Source of the DNA: Epiperipatus broadwayi
Taxonomy: Eukaryota > Onychophora > Udeonychophora > Euonychophora > Peripatidae
Assembly (NCBI GenBank): GCA_028023455.1
Contig: JAQFVV010006200.1
Location: 7,157,506-7,221,505 of the forward strand
Length of the DNA stretch: 64,000 nt
Direction of reading: 5' to 3'
Of this stretch, positions 1 to 11,214 are shown one piece after another. Position 1 is the first letter of the stretch. Each line of letters opens with the position of its first letter. Below the pieces are notes generated by a model. The model searched no databases and was not told where the DNA came from. It was given only the letters and a program-made list of their open reading frames with translations. The position numbers were made by a program, and so were the translations under genes.

Positions 1-705
1 TCCATCATACTTTTGCACCATCATTTACAATTGTCATAATTTTATTGAATGGGATATATTTTTCCATGTATTCAAGGATAGCATTTGCTATGTCTTCTCC
101 ATGTATTTAATTCTTGAGTGTTAATAATCCCAGAAGTTTTTCTCTTGGCACCTCAAATGATGTATACCACACAAAAGGGGAAACATAAGCTATGTCCTTG
201 ATGTCACAAGCTCATATATAGCAATTGATAAATCTAAAGTTAATTTAACATCTTTGATTTGTTGGTTGGTCACATTTGAGGGCATTGTATTGTTTTTGAA
301 GATAATGGTATGTTTTTTAATTTTATTTGAAATCTCTCCTTTGTTTTTGAAATCCTAAAAAAAAAAAGTTATTTAGATGCATTATCAAAACAACATTTTA
401 TGTATTCATTATCTGTGAATGGTTTTTCTCTCTTGATAATCTCCTGACTCATTATAAATCTTGCAATATTAATATTATTGGCAGCTGTCTCCAATAATTA
501 TTTATAACTCCAAGTTTCTTCAACTTCTCTTTTTTTTATACCACTAACAGAAGAATTTCTGACAATGTGACATGCTTTTTCATGAAGTGTCCAATTTTGA
601 CTTTTTATTATGTGCCAGTTTTTCTTGGTAAATAAGACAGGTTGGAAGGCATCTGTGTTTAAGATAAATGCCAAAGAATCATTCCATTTGGTTTTAAAAT
701 CATTA
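1..705 (-). pseudogene. hAT/ZBED (GTF2IRD2-like) transposase-derived gene, decayed fragment
   Basis: Reading the minus strand in pieces across frames gives a protein like the BED-finger/hAT-derived GTF2IRD2-like group. Near 610-705 is a degenerate N-terminal part with W, HIIKS and HEKACHIV segments. At 390-470 is SQEIIKREKPFTDNEYIK, at 290-350 a block ending KNIPLSSKTIQ, at 120-220 CDIKDIAYVSPFVWYTSF followed by EKLLGLLTLKN, and at 1-110 KIMTIVNDGAKV. These match in order the family pattern of KPFxDGE, IPLSxxT, ESxDIxDxAxxSxFVRF, EELLGLL and IVTDGA. At least two frameshifts and several stops, including one after the 'SK' at about 390, show it is dead. The rest of the gene lies beyond the left window edge. 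In active hAT relatives the region would hold the DDE transposase core; here it is only a fossil. The family level is fairly sure, the exact subfamily is not. Confidence 0.7.
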
Positions 706-3700
706 TGCTTATCTATTGTTTTTTATAGGCATGTTGAACAATATATTTTATTTAAAATGTTAGATCCATGTTCACACAACTCTACAAAATACAGAAAAAA
801 ACTACACATGTGCTTCCCCTAGATTCCTTACTTTCACATTTCACCATTGCAAACATTGTTTTACCCAGGATAGGGTGCCCATGCACTCGCTTATTAGTCT
901 TTTATTTGGCTGCCTTTCTCAATCATTCCACTCAATCTTTCTGTATACCCTCTTTACATTTGATCTCCCTTCCCTGATGTTGTGCTTTGCTTCACGCACT
1001 TTAGTGTCATGAAGTTTTGCAAGATTAATCTTTTAAAATTTTTATAAATGAAACTATGATAGTTTAATTAGCATTTTCAATTTGATTTCAGAGCCATATT
1101 TATATAACCAAAAAGACACACGTGGCTTGCGAGCTGCATTTCGCTGAACACTGATTTGCTCTCATGATTATAATGTTTCAATTTAATATATAATTAAATA
1201 ATATAGGTTATTAATCATAAAGATCAATATTATCAAACTGAAGACTTTAATATTACACGTATAATAAAAGACAGACTTATGCAATTCTTAGCGAATTAAT
1301 AATTTGATATTAGGTGATATATAATTACACAAATATATGTGTGCGCGTAGGGACTGTATTTGTCTTTTTAAAATAAAGCTTAATAGTTTTTTATATTTTC
1401 CATTTACCTTTTTTTTAAAAAAAAATTTTTGATTAGTATTTATTTTTCTGTCAAAATAAAAAAAAAAAAGTTTGCTAAAGGAAATGAAGTATGATTTTTA
1501 AAAAATCAACTTATGTTTAGCTGATAAACTTAAGATAGATAAGGAAGCTAAAGCCCTAATTTCCAGTCTTATTCATAATAAATAAAATAGTTGAAGAGAT
1601 TACGACTTCGCTTTACAATTCTAGTAAATATTTATAAACACGCAGACAAATGGGCATTAGTTATTCACAGCATACTTAAATTGTTAAATATTTTCCATTA
1701 AAAATATAGAGAAAATCATATAGAAAGATAAACTTTACATAAGTAAAAATTTGATTTAATTAAAAAAAAACATTGCAAATATCTGTATTAAGATGAAAAG
1801 AATAATAGATGTAATAAAGAAACAATAAGGTGAAATATTTCAGATGATATATCAATAAGTTAATACAGTACGTTGGAATATATATATAAGTTAAAACCTG
1901 GCGGTTGATAATGAAAGATTATGTATGTATATTTTAAAAAAATAAGTAGGATAGCTTCACTGTAAACTCAATGAAAAGTTTTAAATTCAGATAACTAATT
2001 TTACTTTTAAGTAGTCAAATAATTTTTAAATGAGCTAATATTTTAGGCCATATTTATTGTGTCACAAATGTATTGTCAGTGAGTGTCAATGTGTTAATCA
2101 TTAAGGAGAAAATATAATTTAATAATAATATAAAGTGTGAGTAAGAGAGAAACACACTCATGGGATTTTTTTGCTAACTTTGTTTTCTTTTTTTTTTTAA
2201 GGGGAAAACTTACTTTTTAATAAATATTGATATTTATGTAAATTTATTAAGAAGCTTATGTTCAAAAATAAAAATAATTTAAAAAATAAAATACCAATTT
2301 TGCAAATAAAAGAAGTAATAAACAATAATTATGTTATCTGACAATTTTATTTCATTTCAAAATTTAGTTTAAAAACTGTACTTTACAAAAATAGTCACTT
2401 TATATCAAATTTTTATCTTTTATATAAATTTATTGAAAGCATATGGAAAATAATAAAATTAATTTCAAATCTAAATTCAATCAGCTCAAAAATTTGTAAA
2501 ACAGTGTTAAAAATTAATATTATTATTGATAAAAAGCACTTCAAATTTGACCTTTCAACAGGTTAATGTTTTCTTAAAAATCAAATATTTTAAACAAAAG
2601 TTAAAAATCATATACTTATAAAAAAATAAATATTTGATAACTTTACAAAAATAAATAAATAATCAAAAAGATATATTTACCTTTCTAAAAATGTCAATGT
2701 GAACCAAAATTATGTTCCACAAGTAGAAGAGTGTGTTTTCTCCTGAAAAAAAAATGACTTTTTCCTTGATGTTTCTATCATCAAGCACAATATCCCAAAT
2801 ATAATCTTAACCTGATAAATGGTTTACAATAATGAAAATAGCTAAAAAATTAGATTTTCATTGAAAGCTTTTACCATTAATACTCTAAGTGAATCTTGAT
2901 TATTGAAACCACATATCCAATTTTCAGCCCCCACAGAAGATTCTCAGGATCTTAGACTTAACGATTAAAATATATTTTATTTACATTAACATTTAAAATT
3001 GATATTAAAAATAAAAACTAATTATCTTTCTAATGTATGTTATAGATTTATTCAAATAGCATAAATGCATGTAATCTATCTTAAAGTATTGATCCATATA
3101 GATCTTTTTATTCTAATAATTATTATCATTAGTCATATGTTAAAAGACAAGTTTCCTACTCCAATTATATCATATTTTTTAATTTTGTTTTTTTTTACTT
3201 AATTTTTCACATATATGGAATTATTTTTCTCTTTATGATTATTGTTTAAATTTTCCTACTCCTTTTTTATAACTAGATGGCATTAGGGTGCTGAGTGACT
3301 TTTGTTTTATGCTCTTTACACTCTCTTTCAACATAATTTCATAATTTCTTTCTCTCTAAATTTACATCCCAATCCAATTTTTATTTTCTCTTCATAATTA
3401 TCTCAAAACATCTTTTTATTATTCACTTTTTAATGCTTCTTAATTGTGAATCTTATGGAAAGTAGGCAATATTCTGAGGCAGTGAATGAGAAGTTTTTCT
3501 TGAAATGCATATCTTGCAAAATGACTGGTGATTTTTTATATTACATAGTAATTTTATGATTGATAATAACTCATGGTCTGATTGAGTAAAATATTTAATG
3601 TAATAAGAAATCACAGTTGTTATATATATATATTATAACTGCATGGGGGATATAGGGTGGTCATTTCTGAGATGATGACAAATCATCATCAACCCCAGTT

Positions 3701-6700
3701 CAAAATAAATGTAAAATTTACAAAAAAATATATTTAAGATATATTATATTAAAGTAAGATATTCTAGAGCATGAGATCATGAGATCTCATTGAGATCAGG
3801 CCAGTTAACTCCTTAGAGCAACTACAAGTATCATTAACCATACATCAACCAGAATTACCAATAAGAAAAAGTAATACTCAAAATAACCATTCAGTATCAT
3901 GAATGATCAACAATAAAATAAATCAACAGTTCATCTTGTGACTGGATTAGAAATAGGTCTACTATAGACCAGGCTAACCATTGAGCTCTTGACAGCTTAG
4001 ACCATTATTTAAACATTAATTTGGATGTACCAACTTAAGTGCTCATCCATTAAAATACATAATCATCAAAACAATAATGCTGAGATACTAAAACATGCTG
4101 ACCATCATCAATACTCTGGCCACTTATTACCATTAATGTACTGGCCAACTATGAACTTAATTTCTAATAGACTAAACTAAATAAAATGTAGTGCAAGGCT
4201 TTAAAGAATATACTCTTAGTGCCAACCAGGATATATCAACTGGATGTCCTTAAGCACTAATATACATCCCATTTCATACATCAGGCCATCATTCATAAAT
4301 CTAGCACAGAAAACCTAAGTTCTATTACGTTATTATGGTCAAGAGATGATGCAAAAACATAAGATCTAAAAACCCTTTAGAATTAAATCAGTGGAATAAT
4401 TTTAACATTTACTAAAAACAATAAAAAATGATATTAAGTCTATAGAATAAGGCTATACACATATACATTTTCTGATTTTGATTTACATACAATTAAAAAA
4501 CTATCACATTGTGATTTACATGATTAATACAAAATTTAAGTTACTACATTGATTTACATAAATTCTCCACTAGGCTTGCATAAAATGCATATATATATAT
4601 ACCCACACAGGTATGCAGTTTAATTTAAAAATGAACATATTTGAATAGTTATAACTATAATTATAAAAATTTTAAGTGACATACAAATACTATAAATGAT
4701 TAAAATTTTCCCATACATATCTATGACATTTGTTGATATATATGCACACAGATGTGCAGTACATTTGATGGATATATTTCAATCATCATAAAACTTGACT
4801 AAAATTTTATATATGTGTGTGTGCATTTAGTCATTTATACACATACTGCCATTTACATCATGATATTTTTGATTTGACAAAACAATAGCTATATCTTTCA
4901 TAATTAATCCCTTTTGGAAGTATACAAAATTCCCATATATATGTATATATATATAGAAAAAAACAATATAGATATTTAAAATTATTAGTTTCTCTTTTTA
5001 TAGTCAATTAAAATACAATCAACTTTTTTTCTTTTAAAAATATAAAGTCAATGAATTAAATCTTTACTCCTAGATTTTTTAATCCAAGCAAATTTATTAC
5101 TTGTGTTACTCTTAATTAATTATAAATGTCTTTTTAAAATAATATATACCCTCCAGCAAATTTTTTTTCTATTTTAAAAGATTTTGGAGTTTTAGAAGTG
5201 TCTATCAATCAGTCATTTTATTCCAGCAAAATTTTATTTGCCTTCTTTTAAAATATATAGATTTTTTTAATGTCACTTTACCAAAGAAATTATTTAAAAG
5301 TTCATTATTATATATAATGCTATTAGTCTTGATAAGTATGTATATTACTATAACAGACCACATTTAACTAATTATAACATCTTTAAATTTAAAATGTAGA
5401 TTTAAATTTTTTATTTTTTTCTTTACTAAACAATTTAAACAAATTTCATTTTATATATATCTATAATTTTTAAAATGTCATTTTTACTAAGGAAAATTAA
5501 AATAACTCACTTCATAGTTATATGACATGATGCATTTATTTGTGGTTTCTTGCATACAGATAAAGCAACATATATACCAATTCTTTAGCAAGCTGATGGA
5601 TAAATTGGGACAGGTATAATCCAGGAAATTGTCAGAATTTGGAAAAGTATAATCAGGTATGTCGGCATTCAATAAATTTCCTTCGGTCAGGAACTTAATA
5701 AGCTTCAGGCAAGGATCTAACTTTTTAGAACACATTTGAGCAGGCAAATGATCAATTTAAAGTTGATCTTGGCTTCATGTGAATCAAAGTTCCTCCATGG
5801 TAAACAATAGATCAGCTGCTTCTTGTCTTCACCTACATTTGATCCATGGTAGTTATTTATATAACTCTGGAAACCAACTCTGCAGCTAGACTAGCCAACT
5901 TTTTTGTCCAGCTCTTACAAAATCTATTAGCCAAACCTGTTCTAATCTTTCCATCCAGTCTTTTATAGCTAGATTTCTGAAGTGACAAAAACACCAATCC
6001 AAAAACTTATCTTTCTAATCCCTTTGAAAACAAGTCTAAATTTTTTTTATCAAAAGTATAATTGGAAAAAGTTAATTTCAATTAATTTTAATCCTTTGGA
6101 TTTTTGTAATCACAAAGATTTTTAACTAGATAGTGAAATGTATACAAGCCCTAATTAAAAAATTTCAAAAATAAAGCATGCTTGCTTTTAAATTCAAAGT
6201 TCATAATGAAATTTTATTTTACATTCAGAATTATTTAAAATTTTACTTATTATTTTTGCAGAAAATGTAGAAAAATAGCTACAAAAATGTATGTCTGTAT
6301 TTATTTCTACTTTTTCTTTCAATTTTACATATATTTGTGCATATACACAAGTATGTTGTTGTATGCTATATACCAATTAAATTAGTATCCAAAATAAAAT
6401 CATAAATCAACTATCAATGGTTTCTCTGCCAAGGCTGGACTTGTAATTTAATTTTGGCTAAAGTTTTAATTGCCAATTGGTATAATTAGTTTATCCTATT
6501 GACTAATTTAGCTTTTGAAGTGTATGTATATATATATTGGATTTTTCAAGTACTTATCTCCAAGTTTGTAATAAATTTTCCACTGAACAATAATTATAAA
6601 ATTGTTTAGTACTTCAGGTGATAATATAGTGTATTCAAAAGTATTTTTGTTTAATATATATATATATCATTATTGTTTATTATTATTATAATTTAAAATT

Positions 6701-7600
6701 TATATATAGTATATTATAATGGGCAACTTGTGATTTTACATATATGACTCATTCTTTCAATGTGCATTTTCCAAAAACAAATTTTTTGTAATAAATAAAG
6801 TCTGATTATCATTTCTGTGTAGATGTTCAGATATTTTGAATCTTATTAATAAATGAAAATTATCTTGTGAAATATAGATATGGTGTAAAGATTAGTCCAG
6901 AAAAACTTAAAAGAAAAAATATTTCATGTGAAATTTGCAAGATTTCATTGGTTACAAATTTTTGTTAGATGCATTTGTCAATTAATATATATATTTAAAA
7001 TATTTTTAGAACAATTTGAACTGATTTTAAATGCATATTATACCAAACCTTGAAAATTGTAAACTATAAATAAGTAAAATCACATGAACTTATTTTTCAG
7101 ACATATTTTCATCATCAGTTTTAGAATTTAATATAAATAAAATACAATTAATATGTATATTTAAAAACTTTTATTATCTAGAAAAGATTATGAAAGTAAC
7201 CTTTAATTTCTTATTAGTAAGTAAATAAAAATCTACATATACCTAAAAATAAAAAAATAGTTCAATATAAATATCATAAATTAATAAACCTAATTACAGT
7301 GAGATGCTTGCTGTTACTTTTCTATCTTAGTTCTATTTAATTCATGACCAATGCTATAGTATTTTTTTAAAAAGATTATATCCAACTTCTAAGTGGGAAT
7401 ATTTAAGGCCAGAAAAGTAGAACCGTTTTGTAAATTTTTTTCGATTTTTAAAAAGATTCCACTCAATTGCTATGTAGAAAGAAAAAATCATTGCATAAAG
7501 CAAGTTTTTAAAAGTCTTTTTTATTTCTAATTCTTACCTGGACAACTCTAAAATTAATCCAGACTTGTGATACAATTTTATGTTATAAAGTATATATATA
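706..7600. other. AT-rich stretch with no supported gene
   Basis: No convincing coding sequence was found on either strand; the short open frames have low-complexity, A/T-driven composition. The part at about 3780-4330 is unusual in being rich in A and C on the plus strand, with many ATCA/ACCA words. The part at 5500-6000 has slightly higher GC and may be an unrecognised repeat relic. Several (TA)n runs occur, for example near 4580, 4935 and 6655. Confidence 0.5.
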
Positions 7601-7603
7601 TGA

Positions 7604-7862
7604 TCACTAGATGGAGCTTACCAATCAGCTCCAAACAAGATTTGTTTACATAAATGCTGAAAGAGATAAAATTCAAAATCTCTCATTGTCACCTACCTCC
7701 AGACCAGCTGGTTCCGAGCTTATTGGCTCACATCAGTGAAGGGCTGGGAGACTAGAAACTAGACCTAAAATACCAACTCTAAAGTCAGCACTTATCAAAC
7801 ATGTTTCTATCAATTTGAAAGCATGAATTTATTAGACACGTAAATGTCTTCCAACTCAGCCT
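7604..7862 (-). mobile_element. H1-family hammerhead retroposon, degraded copy
   Basis: On the minus strand the segment runs parallel to the other H1 copies. A piece like the one ending in CATGTCTTTAAACCCAGC at 17.17 kb is followed by the shared GTTGGTATTTTAGRTCTAG block and then a hammerhead-like motif at 7691-7750. No flanking duplication could be made out, so the outer limits are approximate. Confidence 0.55.
7691..7750 (-). ncRNA. hammerhead ribozyme, type I, decayed core (H1 family)
   Basis: Minus strand: stem I strand CCTTCA, core CTGATGT, stem II GAGC/GCTC with a six-base loop, GGAA, stem III CCAGCTGG, cleavage dinucleotide TC, then TGGAGG pairing with CCTTCA (one G-U). Two core substitutions (A9 to U and A13 to G) relative to CUGANGA...GAAA would be expected to abolish cleavage. 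Stem complementarity is intact, so this is a decayed copy of an active ribozyme. Confidence 0.6.
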
Positions 7863-8289
7863 AATAAATCAGTTCAACTTCACCATATAGTAAAAGCCTC
7901 TGCAATATATAGCATTGCAAAAACCTTCCAAGGTACATTTATGATAAAGGCAAGTTACAAAATGTGTGAATGTTTTTTGTAATGATATTATGTGTTTCCA
8001 TGTGAATGTATGTTTTTCTATAAGGCTGTCACAAGTCAAATTCACAAACAATTAAATAAACTATTATGTTTGTATTACAAAGTATATTAATTCTGCCATT
8101 AACAGACCATATTTATGAAGCAGTTGGCTGTAACACTGTCAAATTCACATATCAAATATAACAGGTATATTTACAATTTTAAATTTTAATTTAGCTTTAT
8201 TAATATTTTGCTGGGTATATTTCTAAAGTGTAACAAACAGGCCAATTTGTTCCAAAGATTTCTTTTTCCAATTTTTTATTTGTGAATTT

Positions 8290-8494
8290 CTCACATTTAT
8301 TTATATATTATTAATATTTTTTGTTTAATTTATATTAAATCTTTACAAAAATTTGTTAAAGTAACCAATTAAAAACTATTACAAAAATATCAGCTTTCAG
8401 GTGGTTTCATTTATCACATTTTTTTAAATATAATATTAAAATCTTTTTGTTTAAATTACATTAAATCTTAAAAAAAATTGTTAAAGCAATCAAT
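8290..8494. repeat. Diverged two-copy tandem duplication, period about 124 bp
   Basis: 8290-8370 and 8414-8494 both begin TCACATTT, pass through ATTAAATCTT and end TTGTTAAAG.AA.CAATT. The copies differ by many substitutions. No coding content. Confidence 0.5.
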
Positions 8495-8617
8495 TTTTAA
8501 AAAAACCATGGCCTTTATAGTCTGGGTACATCTGATATGAAATAAAATTCAATTTATTTAGTATGGATTTATCTTTATTTAAAACAAAATATGAATTCCA
8601 CTAATATTAATCTTAAA

Positions 8618-8713
8618 CACTATATTATTTTTAATTCATATCTTATATAGTTCATTAAGTATAATCACTATATTATTTTTAATTCATATCTTATATAGTT
8701 CATTAAGTATAAT
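8618..8713. repeat. Perfect tandem duplication of a 48-bp unit
   Basis: 8618-8665 and 8666-8713 are identical over all 48 bases, each starting CACTATATTATTT and ending AAGTATAAT. Lack of divergence points to a recent event. Confidence 0.95.
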
Positions 8714-8782
8714 TTGGATTTTGTCAGTAAAGTTATAATTAAACCAAGAGTATCCTCCACTTTAGCACCATCTACTATAAAT

Positions 8783-8830
8783 CCCCCCCCCCTCAGACTG
8801 GCTTTTGGCTTTTACTTTTATTTTGGAATT
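8783..8830 (-). mobile_element. 3' remnant of an H1 hammerhead element with a C10/G10 run
   Basis: On the minus strand GCCAAAAGCCAGTCTGAGG matches the end of the H1 hammerhead (stem II loop, stem III and 3' strand of stem I), with the GAAAC segment missing. It is followed by ten G (ten C at 8783-8792 on the plus strand). Too short and damaged to be functional. Confidence 0.45.
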
Positions 8831-9366
8831 TAAAGTTCAAAAGCAATGCAGTTAAGTTTTCAACAACAATTTTAACTATATTTTAGTATTCAAAATAAAA
8901 AGTTGAAAATTTAAATCAAAAAATTTTGAATTAAATTCAATATCAGATTTTTAATATAAATAATAAAATGAAGTTCAAGGCAATTTCTAAATGTTTGTCT
9001 GTATTGCTTCCAACTTAGAATTCTAATGCTTCGTTAATAAAGGCAAAGACCAGAAACTGGTTTGTAGATGTTGATTTAAATGCAGTAAGATGTCTGATAA
9101 TCACAAATTATTTAATCTTACCATAGATGGTGATAGAGTGAGAACTGCTCTTTCTTTAGTGAGCTTAAGAGTTGATTTGCATGATGAAACTTGAATAATA
9201 CAAAAATTTCTTAAAAGATATTTGATAATTTCTAAAACACACTGTAGAGCAATTGTTTTGGATTTTTATTTGCAAAGAAATCAAATCATATATTATGTGA
9301 CTTAATTTAATAAGTATTACAAATCTTATATAATGAACATGCCAATAGCTCTTAACAAACTTTTCA

Positions 9367-9431
9367 GAATATTCCTATCCTCAGACTGGTTTCATGATTT
9401 TGGCATTCATTGGTGAGGTGCTAGGATATTC
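9367..9431 (-). ncRNA. hammerhead ribozyme, type I, mutated core (H1, antisense arm)
   Basis: Minus strand: stem I pairs CCTCA with TGAGG and, beyond an internal loop, CTA with TAG and GAATAT with ATATTC. Stem II is ATGCCAAAATCAT, followed by GAAA, stem III CCAG and TC. The core reads CCAATGA instead of CUGANGA, so cleavage is unlikely. Retained stem I pairing shows descent from a working ribozyme. Confidence 0.65.
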
Positions 9432-9819
9432 AAGTATTAGATTTAAAATATCAGATAAAGCTCAGCACTTTATATAATGTTGAATTAATAAGTAGAAAAT
9501 ATGAAATTTTCAGACGGTCCCATATGCCTTCAAATCCAGCTATCTAACTTAAATAGCCATATGGGACTGAACTAAGTTCAGATATACATATATTAATAGC
9601 TTTAGCAATATAAAATCACCAAAGCCTTAAGAGCAATAATAATAACTACAAGGAAATCAACTCATATATCACATGGCTTAATTCAGTCCCATATGTCTAT
9701 TTAAGTTAGATAGCTGGATTTGAAGACATATGGATGTCAGAAAATTTCAGATTTTCTGCTTAATAGTTAAACATTAGATAAAGTGCTGGGCTTGATTTGG
9801 TATTTTAAATCTAATGCTT

Positions 9820-9878
9820 GAATATTGTAATGTCTTACTGAGGAATGCCAAAAGCATGAAACCAGTCTAGGGATATTC
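9820..9878 (+). ncRNA. hammerhead ribozyme, type I, intact core (H1, sense arm)
   Basis: Core CTGAGGA at 9838-9844, stem II ATGC/GCAT with loop CAAAA at 9845-9857, GAAA at 9858-9861, minimal stem III CCAG, then TC at 9866-9867 as the predicted cleavage dinucleotide. Stem I is weak next to the core (TCTTA/TAGGGA, using G-U pairs) and then GAATAT (9820-9825) pairs with ATATTC (9873-9878). All core nucleotides fit the hammerhead consensus. A stem III of one or two pairs is typical of metazoan retroelement hammerheads, which are thought to cleave best as dimers. Confidence 0.8.
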
Positions 9879-9937
9879 TGAAAAGCTTGTTATGAGCTAT
9901 TGACATGTTTATTATATAACATAGATTTTTATTTATA

Positions 9938-11024
9938 CAATTGAACAACTATGATTAACATTAGAATGTTAAAAAAAATTCTCATTAGATTATTTAGCAT
10001 TATCTGTATGCCCCAGGATGAGATAACAGTTTACAAAGTAATTGCTACTTATCAGAAAGTGTGACTGAAGATATCACAACTTATTTATAATAATAACATG
10101 ATTAAATATATAATTTTATATTTCAACCTTCATTAAAAAGTATTACATATTACATTAACAATTATTGCATCTCGCATCTGTTTTAGATTCTGATCTAACT
10201 TAAATGTCCAAATTTTTGTAAAAAATCTCCCTATAAAATAATTTTTATATTATTTATTACTAAGATATATGTACCATATTGTTAATTAACTAAGAAGACA
10301 GTATTACAATTAATGAAGACTTATCTGATGATTTTTCTTTATTTTGTCTTTATTGACATAGACAAAAATATAAGCACAAAAAGATTTTAAAAAAACAAAT
10401 CATGTGATACATTGACTTGCATTATCATCTAAATTCCAAAAGGAATATCTCATATATAACATTCCTAAAATTTATTGGTATCCAATTTAGAATTAATCTA
10501 TTTTTATCTATATTTTCAGATCTTTAATAAAATAAAGATTATTCTACATATCTGAACAACTAAGTGGCTTTTGTTCTTTAGTGATTCAGTTCTTAACATC
10601 ATCAATATACTACTTAATGAGAAAATTGTTCGTATAGCTTTTTTTCTGATTAAGAATTATATTATTAAAAACCATTTAACAGAGTTTTTCAACATTGCCA
10701 CCAGGTGTAGATGGTCTGTTGCATACTGGGAAAAATATTGATTTATATCTACATAGATGAATAAACTGTCTGATTTTGATTTTACGTCAGTCATTTCACA
10801 TTTTAAAGTCTGGCCATTTCGTTTTAACAAGTATTAATAAGATTTTTTTAGCAGACTGATTTAAAAAACATACTATGTTTAATTTATAAAGTCAGTGCAA
10901 GTTGCTTTTATTTATGCAATTAAGAACTGTTTCTTAAATTCACATATAACATAAACCTCTGTTCAATATTATCAATAATGAAGATATATGATATTATTAT
11001 ATGATAACATTATTTATTTGTTTC
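9938..11024. other. AT-rich spacer, nothing identified
   Basis: No open frame or repeat could be supported here. The sequence CTGATGA at about 10324 has no GAAA or stem II hairpin next to it. Confidence 0.5.
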
Positions 11025-11037
11025 TAAATGTAGACTT

Positions 11038-11201
11038 ACAATAGAATGACAGCCTGTTAAGCTAATTGCGCAGACGCTGTGAGGATGTTATTAATAATAA
11101 ATGAATACCTTCGAACAACCACATGATATGGTTTAGCTTAACAGGCTGTCATTCTATTGTAATTATAATCGCACGCAAGACGTTATAAAATAAATGTTTA
11201 T
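11038..11201 (-). mobile_element. Foldback retroposon, family FB4, with 13-bp target duplication
   Basis: Perfect 29-bp inverted arms at 11036-11064 and 11134-11162 (TTACAATAGAATGACAGCC...). The unit is bounded by perfect direct repeats TAAATGTAGACTT at 11025-11037 and 11202-11214. The loop holds ATTGCGCAGACGCT and AATAATAAATGAATACC, both shared with the element at 26.2-26.5 kb, which lies in the opposite orientation. The one-sided tail GACGTTATAAAATAAATG matches the reverse complement of the other copy's left end. No hammerhead was seen in this family. Confidence 0.8.
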
Positions 11202-11214
11202 TAAATGTAGACTT

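Larger units (their letters stand above)
9275..9923 (+). mobile_element. H1-family foldback retroposon with two hammerheads
   Basis: A 649-bp unit whose arms (about 9326-9575 and 9672-9919, roughly 245 bp each) are inverted copies with moderate divergence. The terminal match reads TTATATAATGAACATG on the left against CATGTTTATTATATAA on the right. It is flanked by direct repeats at 9261-9274 and 9924-9937 that share the first 11 of 14 bases (GATTTTTATTT) and 12 of 14 overall. A 5' 'head' (9275-9325) with a TATTATGTGACTTAATTT segment precedes the antisense arm. The loop (9576-9671) carries a second head copy (CATATATCACATGGCTTAA) that leads into the sense arm. Each arm holds one hammerhead, in opposite orientation. 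No coding sequence. Confidence 0.8.

Noticed and set aside
7869-8051. Small minus-strand open frame as a gene
   Set aside because: It has no recognisable domain and lies just beside a degraded H1 repeat in AT-rich DNA, like many other frames of 60-110 codons in this window.
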